This document shows, piece by piece, positions 59,083 to 64,000 of a DNA stretch of 64,000 nt (positions are counted from its first letter, which is position 1; every line of letters starts with the position of its first letter). The position numbers were made by a program, and so were the translations under genes. The stretch spans positions 124,001 to 188,000 of the forward strand of contig NZ_JABEZT010000006.1 in the NCBI RefSeq assembly GCF_013149805.1. The letters run 5' to 3'. This stretch comes from Isoptericola chiayiensis (GTDB lineage: Bacteria > Actinomycetota > Actinomycetes > Actinomycetales > Cellulomonadaceae). The notes under the pieces are model-generated. The model was given only the letters and a program-made list of their open reading frames with translations. It was not told the origin of the DNA and made no database searches.

Positions 59083-61610
59083 CGCACGCCGAGCACGAAC
59101 GGGAACACGGCCGCCGCCCCGGCCTCGCGCAGCAGCCGCGCCGCGACCGTGAGGGTCCAGCCGGACTCGGTCCAGTCGTCCACGAGCAGCACCCGTCGCC
59201 CGGGCAGGCCGGACAGCGCCGCCGCGTTCAGCTCGAGACGCAGCCGCCGCGCCACCCCCGCGAGGCGCATCGCCGAGTTGACGTCGTGGCGGCCGGGCTC
59301 CTCGGCGCCCGGCGCCGGCCCGACCGCACCGATGAGCGGTACGCCGAGGTAGGACGCCAGACCGTTGGCCAGGTGGAAGGTCAGCTGCGGACGGGTGACC
59401 GACCGGACCGCCACGACCCCTTCGACGAGCAGGGCCCCCGGGCCGCCGTCCGCCCCGGCACCCGCGCCGTCCGTGCCGATCTCCGCGCCGTCCGTGCCGG
59501 CCTCGGAGGGCTCGCGGATCGCGTCCCAGTCGTCCAGCACGCGGGCCGCCGCACCCCGCAGCGCGACCGGCGTCTCGCCGTCGGGCGTCGTCGGTGCGAA
59601 GAGGTCGCGGACCGGGTTGGACCATCCGAGGCCGTCGAACCGCGCGACCGCGCGGCCCGGCTCGGCGCGCTCCGACTCGGCGATCTTGCCCTTGACCTCG
59701 AGGCCGAGCGACGACAGCCCGGACGGCCACATCTTGCGCGGTGCCACCTCGAGGCCCGGACGGTCCATCTCGGAGCGGGCGGACGCGACCGTCTCGGCGT
59801 CGGGCGGAGGCGGCAGGGCGACGCCGCCGCACCGGTCGCACCGACCGCACGTCCAGCCCTCGGCCAGCTCCGGGTCGTCGAGCTGATCGCGCAGGAACCG
59901 CATCCGGCACCCGTCGGTGGCGATGAAGTCCAGCATCGCCCGCTGCTCGGCGCGCCGTGCCTGCTCCACGCGCTCGTAGCGGGCGGCGTCGTAGGACCAC
60001 TCGGCGCCGGTGGCCACCCAGCCGCCCTGGACCCGGCGGACCGCGCCGTCGACGTCGAGGACCTTGAGCATGGTCTCCAGCCGGGAGCGCTTGAGGTCGA
60101 CGTGCGTCTCCAGCGCGGCCGTGGACATCGTCTGACCGGCACCGTCCAGCGCGGCGAGCGCCGCCCGCACCTGCGGTTCGGCGGGGAAGGCCTGCGATCC
60201 GAACCAGTCCCAGATGGCGCGGTCCTCGTGACCCGGCAGGAGCACCACGACGGCGTCGTCGACGCCACGTCCCGCACGCCCCACCTGCTGGTAGTAGGCG
60301 ATCGGCGACGACGGCGCGCCCAGGTGGACGACGAACGCCAGGTCGGGCTTGTCGAAGCCCATCCCGAGCGCCGACGTCGCCACGAGGGCCTTGACACGGT
60401 TGTCCTTGAGGTCCTCCTCGAGCTGCTCGCGCTGGGTCGGGTCGGTGCGGCCGGTGTAGGCCTCCACGGCCAGTCCCGCTCCGCGGAGCTGGGAGGCGAC
60501 CTCCTCGGCCGCGGACACGGTCAGGCAGTAGACGATGCCCGACCCGTCGATCTCCTGCAGCGCCTCGACCAGCCAGGCCACCCGGGTCGGCTGGTCGCCC
60601 AGCTCGAGGACCGCCAGGTGCAGCGACTCGCGGTCCAGGCCCCCGCGCAGCACCAGCACGTCCTCGGTGGTCGCCAGCGCCTCCTCGACGGTGGTGGTCC
60701 CGGCGTCGACACCGTCGGTGCGCACCGCGAGCTGCTCGGCCACGTCGCGGGTGACCCGCTCGTTGGCGGTGGCCGTGGTGGCGAGCACCGGGATCCCCGG
60801 CGGCAGGTCGGCCAGCAGGGTGCGGATGCGCCGGTAGTCGGGCCGGAAGTCGTGGCCCCAGTCGGAGATGCAGTGCGCCTCGTCGACGACGACGAGACCG
60901 GCGTCGGCCGCCAGCCGTGGCAGCACCTCGTCGCGGAACGCCGGGTTGTTGAGGCGCTCCGGCGAGCACAGCAGGACGTCGACCTCGCCGGCCGCGATGC
61001 GCCGGTGGATCTCGTCCCACTCCGCGACGTTGGCCGAGTTGATCGTCACGGCGCGGATGCCGGCCCGGCCGGCGGCGGCGATCTGGTCCCGCATGAGCGC
61101 GAGCAGGGGCGAGACGATGACCGTCGGTCCCGCGCCGCGGGACCGCAGCAGCGACGTGGCGACGAAGTACACGGCCGACTTGCCCCAGCCCGTGCGCTGG
61201 ACCACGAGGGCGCGGCGGTGGAAGGCGACCAGGGCCTCGATCGCGCTCCACTGGTCCTCGCGCAGCTCGACGTCGTCGCGGCCGACCAGGGCGCGCAGCG
61301 CCGTCGTGGCCTGCTCCCGCAGCGTGCTCGACCCGTCTCCGGTGCCGGCGGTGTCCATCAGCCCGCGCAGCATCGCCAGCTTGGCGCGCCTGGTCGCCTC
61401 CGCGCGGTCCGGGGACGGTCCCGGGGCGCCGGTACGCTCGTCGGCGCCGGTACCGGTGCCGGCACCGCGCGGCACGGGGGCGCCGGCCAGGTGGGCGTCG
61501 CCCGGCGGGGCGAGGTCGTCCTCCGGCGGCGGTGCGTCGTCGTCCGGGGGCACGTCGTCGTCGGTCCAGGCGGGCACGAGGTCGGCGTACTGGTCGTCGG
61601 TGGAGGCCAC
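59079..61610 (-). CDS. RecQ-type helicase fused to a phosphoribosyltransferase-like domain
   Basis: 843 aa. A disordered acidic N-terminus (1-100), the RecQ helicase core with Walker A QRTGWGKSAVYF (about 138-149), VVDEAHCISDWGHDFRPDYRRI, VRAVATSA-type motifs, and YYQQVGRAGRGVDDAVV, then a zinc region with CGRCDRCGG (about 575). Beyond residue 690 comes a domain with VLLVDDWTESGWTL (about 807-820), the PRPP-binding signature of type I phosphoribosyltransferases. GTG 61610 has a TACGAT -10 box. Possibly couples unwinding to nucleotide sensing; this is inference. Confidence 0.88.
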   Translation of the reverse strand: MASTDDQYADLVPAWTDDDVPPDDDAPPPEDDLAPPGDAHLAGAPVPRGAGTGTGADERTGAPGPSPDRAEATRRAKLAMLRGLMDTAGTGDGSSTLREQATTALRALVGRDDVELREDQWSAIEALVAFHRRALVVQRTGWGKSAVYFVATSLLRSRGAGPTVIVSPLLALMRDQIAAAGRAGIRAVTINSANVAEWDEIHRRIAAGEVDVLLCSPERLNNPAFRDEVLPRLAADAGLVVVDEAHCISDWGHDFRPDYRRIRTLLADLPPGIPVLATTATANERVTRDVAEQLAVRTDGVDAGTTTVEEALATTEDVLVLRGGLDRESLHLAVLELGDQPTRVAWLVEALQEIDGSGIVYCLTVSAAEEVASQLRGAGLAVEAYTGRTDPTQREQLEEDLKDNRVKALVATSALGMGFDKPDLAFVVHLGAPSSPIAYYQQVGRAGRGVDDAVVVLLPGHEDRAIWDWFGSQAFPAEPQVRAALAALDGAGQTMSTAALETHVDLKRSRLETMLKVLDVDGAVRRVQGGWVATGAEWSYDAARYERVEQARRAEQRAMLDFIATDGCRMRFLRDQLDDPELAEGWTCGRCDRCGGVALPPPPDAETVASARSEMDRPGLEVAPRKMWPSGLSSLGLEVKGKIAESERAEPGRAVARFDGLGWSNPVRDLFAPTTPDGETPVALRGAAARVLDDWDAIREPSEAGTDGAEIGTDGAGAGADGGPGALLVEGVVAVRSVTRPQLTFHLANGLASYLGVPLIGAVGPAPGAEEPGRHDVNSAMRLAGVARRLRLELNAAALSGLPGRRVLLVDDWTESGWTLTVAARLLREAGAAAVFPFVLGVR

Positions 61611-61616
61611 CCGGCG

Positions 61617-61622
61617 ATCGTA
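61617..61622 (-). promoter_or_regulatory. Leaderless -10 box (TACGAT) of the RecQ-type gene
   Basis: Minus-strand TACGAT, 6 nt, then GTG 61610. Confidence 0.6.
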
Positions 61623-61692
61623 GGCGCTGCCCGCGACATCGCGCCGCCGTCGTCCACAGGGTCACGCGGCACCGGCGGACGGCGGCCGGCGG

Positions 61693-62115
61693 TCAGCGGG
61701 ACTGCTCGCGCAGCAGCGCCGCCGTCGAGGCGACCACGGCCAGCACCTCCGACACCGCCGCGATCCACTCGTTGGGCCCCGCCTGGGCGCTCGTCACGCC
61801 GAAGAACCCGACCGTCGTCGACGCCACGAACGCCAGCAGCGTGGCGGCGCCGAACCCGATCCCGCCCACCAGCGGGAGCCAGTGCCGCCACAGCACCAGG
61901 AGCACGGCCAGGACCGCGCCGCCGACGCCGTTGAGGAGGAACAGCGGACCCACGACGGCGATGTCGCGGTACCCGTCGACCCACAGCACCAGGTGCACCG
62001 CCGCCGAGACCAGGACGCCCACGGCCGCCACCACGCGCCAGAGGCGGGCCACCGGGGGCCGGGCCCGACCGTGCGCGGCTGGCACCTGGCCCGAGGATGC
62101 ATCCATGATGGACAT
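61693..62115 (-). CDS. Small four-helix membrane protein
   Basis: 140 aa with four hydrophobic helices (about 29-48, 55-72, 76-93 and 98-120). No motif points to a function; the pattern [29 protein letters not shown] with a His and Asp in the first helix recalls actinobacterial proteins annotated as hypothetical membrane proteins (DUF4383 or cytochrome-like). A divergent Rieske gene starts 55 bp away. ATG 62115 chosen; ATG 62106 is also possible. CATGGT lies 6 nt upstream. Confidence 0.65.
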   Translation of the reverse strand: MSIMDASSGQVPAAHGRARPPVARLWRVVAAVGVLVSAAVHLVLWVDGYRDIAVVGPLFLLNGVGGAVLAVLLVLWRHWLPLVGGIGFGAATLLAFVASTTVGFFGVTSAQAGPNEWIAAVSEVLAVVASTAALLREQSR

Positions 62116-62169
62116 GCTGCCACCATGCGGCGTGCCCCACCCGGCACGTCCCGTCGCGAGGAGACCTCG

Positions 62170-62613
62170 ATGAACCAGCCCGCACCGTGCTGCACCCGAC
62201 GTCAGGTCCTGCGGGGGGCCTCGGTCGCCGTCGGCGGTCTCGCCGTGGGCGGAGCCCTCGCCGCCTGCTCGGAGGGCACCGACCCGGGGGCGTCGGTCGA
62301 CGACGTGTCCACCTCCGGCGCGGGGGAGGTCGTCGTGGCGCTCGCCGACGTGCCCGTGGGCGGTGCCGTCAGCGCCGAGGTGGCCGGGGTGGCGGTGCTG
62401 GTGACGCAGCCTTCCGAGGGGGAGGTGCACGCCTTCAGCGCCGTGTGCACCCACCAGGGCTGCACCGTGACCCCCGGCGACGGCGTGCTCGAGTGCCCCT
62501 GCCACCGGTCGGTGTTCTCCCTCACCGACGCCGCGGTGCAGTCCGGTCCCGCACCGGAGCCCCTGGGCGAGGTCGCCGTGGAGGTCGTGGACGGCGACGT
62601 CGTGGTCGCCTGA
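62170..62613 (+). CDS. Rieske [2Fe-2S] lipoprotein with Tat signal
   Basis: 147 aa. Tat-type signal R10-R11[12 protein letters not shown] and a lipobox L30-A-A-C33, so it is folded before export and then lipidated. Rieske domain: ligands C93 and H95 (CTHQGC) and C109 and H112 (CPCHRS), with C98 and C111 placed for the disulfide. Small electron-transfer protein of the outer membrane face. GAGGAG lies about 7 nt before ATG 62170. Redox partner unknown. Confidence 0.93.
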   Translation: MNQPAPCCTRRQVLRGASVAVGGLAVGGALAACSEGTDPGASVDDVSTSGAGEVVVALADVPVGGAVSAEVAGVAVLVTQPSEGEVHAFSAVCTHQGCTVTPGDGVLECPCHRSVFSLTDAAVQSGPAPEPLGEVAVEVVDGDVVVA

Positions 62614-62649
62614 CGTCCGGCGCGCCGCACCGACCCTCCGGATCGCTCG

Positions 62650-62655
62650 TAGACT
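62650..62655 (+). promoter_or_regulatory. Leaderless -10 box (TAGACT) of hisC
   Basis: TAGACT, 6 nt, then GTG 62662. Confidence 0.65.
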
Positions 62656-62661
62656 GGGCCG

Positions 62662-63792
62662 GTGACCACCCCTGCCGTGCCGGTCCTTCCGCTGCGCCCC
62701 GAGCTCGCCGACGAGGTGCCCTACGGGGCGCCGCAGCTCGACGTGCCCGTGCTGCTCAACGTCAACGAGAACCCGTTCGCGCCCTCCGAGGAGGTCGTGG
62801 CCACGATCGCCGCGAGCGTCGCCGAGGCCGCCCGGGGGCTGAACCGGTACCCGGACCGCGACTTCCCGGGGCTGCGCCAGGACCTGGCCGACTTCCTCGC
62901 CGTCGAGTCCGGTGTCCGGCTCGACCCGTCCCAGGTCTGGGCGGCGAACGGGTCGAACGAGGTCATGCTGCACCTGCTGCAGGCGTTCGGCGGCCCCGGA
63001 CGGACCGCCGTGTCGTTCGCGCCGACGTACTCGATGTACCCCGAGTACGCCCGGGACACGCACACGCGGTGGGTGACGGGGCGCCGCGCCGAGGACTTCA
63101 CGATCGACCCCGCCGCGGCCGTGGCCCTGATCGAGGCGGAGCGGCCCTCGGTGGTCCTGCTCGCCAGCCCGAACAACCCGACCGGCACGGCGCTGCCCCG
63201 CGAGACCCTCGAGGCCGTCCTGGACGCCGCGGCCCGGGTGCCCGCCGTCGTCGTCGTCGACGAGGCGTACGCCGAGTTCCGGCGGGAGGGCACGCCGTCG
63301 GCCCTGGACCTGCTGGCCGACCACCCGCACCTGGCGGTCACCCGGACCATGTCCAAGGCGTTCGCCGCCGCCGGGATGCGCCTGGGCTACCTCGCGGCGT
63401 CGACCGCGCTGGTCGACGCGCTGCGCGTGGTCCGGCTTCCCTACCACCTGTCGGCCGTCACGCAGGCGGCCGCGCGGGCGGCGCTCGCCCACCGCGACTC
63501 GCTGCTCGCCCAGGTGGCGGACCTGCGTGCGCAGCGCGACGCGCTCGTGGCATGGTTGCGCACGCAGCGTGCGGGGGGCCGCGCGCTGCAGGTGGCCGAG
63601 ACCGACGCCAACTTCGTGCTGTTCGGCACGTTCGACGACCGGCACGCGGTCTGGCAGGGGCTGCTGGACCGCGGCGTGCTCATCCGCGAGACCGGGCCGG
63701 AGGGCTGGCTGCGGGTCTCCGTCGGCACCCCGGCCGAGACCCGGGCGTTCCAGGACGCCCTGACCGACGTGATCGCCCAGGAGGAACTGTGA
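62662..63792 (+). CDS. hisC: Histidinol-phosphate aminotransferase
   Basis: 376 aa PLP enzyme of fold type [14 protein letters not shown] near the N-terminus, [44 protein letters not shown], and the PLP lysine in [18 protein letters not shown] (about residue 232). Transfers an amino group to imidazole-acetol phosphate. Starts on its own leaderless -10 box and ends in the ATG of hisB. Confidence 0.96.
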   Translation: MTTPAVPVLPLRPELADEVPYGAPQLDVPVLLNVNENPFAPSEEVVATIAASVAEAARGLNRYPDRDFPGLRQDLADFLAVESGVRLDPSQVWAANGSNEVMLHLLQAFGGPGRTAVSFAPTYSMYPEYARDTHTRWVTGRRAEDFTIDPAAAVALIEAERPSVVLLASPNNPTGTALPRETLEAVLDAAARVPAVVVVDEAYAEFRREGTPSALDLLADHPHLAVTRTMSKAFAAAGMRLGYLAASTALVDALRVVRLPYHLSAVTQAAARAALAHRDSLLAQVADLRAQRDALVAWLRTQRAGGRALQVAETDANFVLFGTFDDRHAVWQGLLDRGVLIRETGPEGWLRVSVGTPAETRAFQDALTDVIAQEEL

Positions 63793-64000
63793 TGGCAGGC
63801 CGCACCGCGCGGGTGGAGCGCGCCACGAGCGAGTCGACCGTCGTCGTCGAGCTGGACCTCGACGGCACCGGCCGCACCGACATCTCCACGACCGTGCCGT
63901 TCTACGACCACATGCTCACGGCCCTCGGCAAGCACTCGTTGATCGACCTGACGGTCCAGGCGCACGGCGACACCGACATCGACGCCCACCACACCGTCGA
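63792..64000 (+). CDS. hisB: Imidazoleglycerol-phosphate dehydratase (3' end outside window)
   Basis: Only the first 69 codons are in the window. The start [16 protein letters not shown] and the metal-binding [17 protein letters not shown] and IDAHHTVE motifs are clear, so this is the HisB dehydratase (single-function form judged by the missing phosphatase N-terminus). Overlaps the hisC stop (TGATG). Confidence 0.94.
   Translation, partial: MAGRTARVERATSESTVVVELDLDGTGRTDISTTVPFYDHMLTALGKHSLIDLTVQAHGDTDIDAHHTV

Noticed and set aside
57129-61934. Open frames of 1100-1600 codons on either strand across 49-62 kb (for example 57129-61934 plus, 57349-61665 minus, 49395-52967 minus)
   Set aside because: They are antisense or out-of-frame to well-recognised proteins (DnaE, SNF2, RecQ), are low-complexity Arg/Ala/Gly- or Val/Leu/Gly-rich, and contain no family motif. 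Long empty frames are expected at this GC content.

Overview
The window is a 64-kb stretch of very GC-rich chromosome from an actinomycete. Gene order (miaA-dapF-hflX; lexA divergent from a LysM gene and nrdR; mraZ-to-divIVA division cluster without ftsA; dnaE-hisD), PAC2, DUF3040, DUF5302 and SAV_6107-type HEPN genes, and many GTG starts all point to Actinomycetota. Order Micrococcales, near Cellulomonadaceae/Promicromonosporaceae, is my inference. MurE carries D-D-P-H where meso-DAP enzymes have D-N-P-R, which fits a lysine or ornithine peptidoglycan as in those families. I found no rRNA, tRNA, insertion sequence, prophage or CRISPR array; this is a core-genome region.

Layout. 1-10 kb: YbjN gene (cut by the window edge), a degenerate class III dioxygenase-like gene, a VTT membrane protein, miaA, dapF, a kinase-fold protein, an rRNA-type methyltransferase, hflX, an XPD/DinG-type Fe-S helicase, lactate dehydrogenase. 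10-12.3 kb: SOS locus, lexA divergent from a LysM cell-wall protein (ChiZ/DivS position), then nrdR and DUF5302. 12.3-19.9 kb: serA and a HelD/HelR-like RNA polymerase ATPase on the minus strand; a three-gene signalling module (receiver-PP2C phosphatase, phytochrome-type kinase, Rcp-like receiver); PAC2. 20-23.7 kb: cold-shock gene, a spermidine-synthase-like gene, and a HEPN-dinB pair behind a LexA-box promoter, then DUF3040. 23.8-28.4 kb: MoxR-DUF58-transglutaminase operon. 28.7-47.3 kb: division and cell-wall cluster mraZ-rsmH-ftsL-ftsI-murE-murF-mraY-murD-ftsW-murG-murC-ftsQ-ftsZ-pgeF-sepF-yggT-divIVA. 47.4-54.3 kb: DksA-like gene, lspA, RluD-type synthase, dnaE, NUDIX, PPOX and S4 genes. 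54.3-64 kb: hisD, separated from hisC-hisB by a SWIM-SNF2 helicase, a RecQ-phosphoribosyltransferase fusion, a membrane protein and a Rieske lipoprotein.

The strongest cross-window signal is regulatory: nineteen genes have a TANNNT -10 hexamer 6-8 nt upstream of the start codon, the signature of leaderless transcription. It fixes several start codons, and in four places the TAG stop of one gene is the first half of the next gene's -10 box. Two SOS control regions are visible: a LexA box over the lexA promoter plus a 25-bp palindrome before the LysM gene, and a perfect LexA box between the -35 and -10 of the HEPN-dinB operon. Three 10-bp-spaced repeats before mraZ match an MraZ operator.
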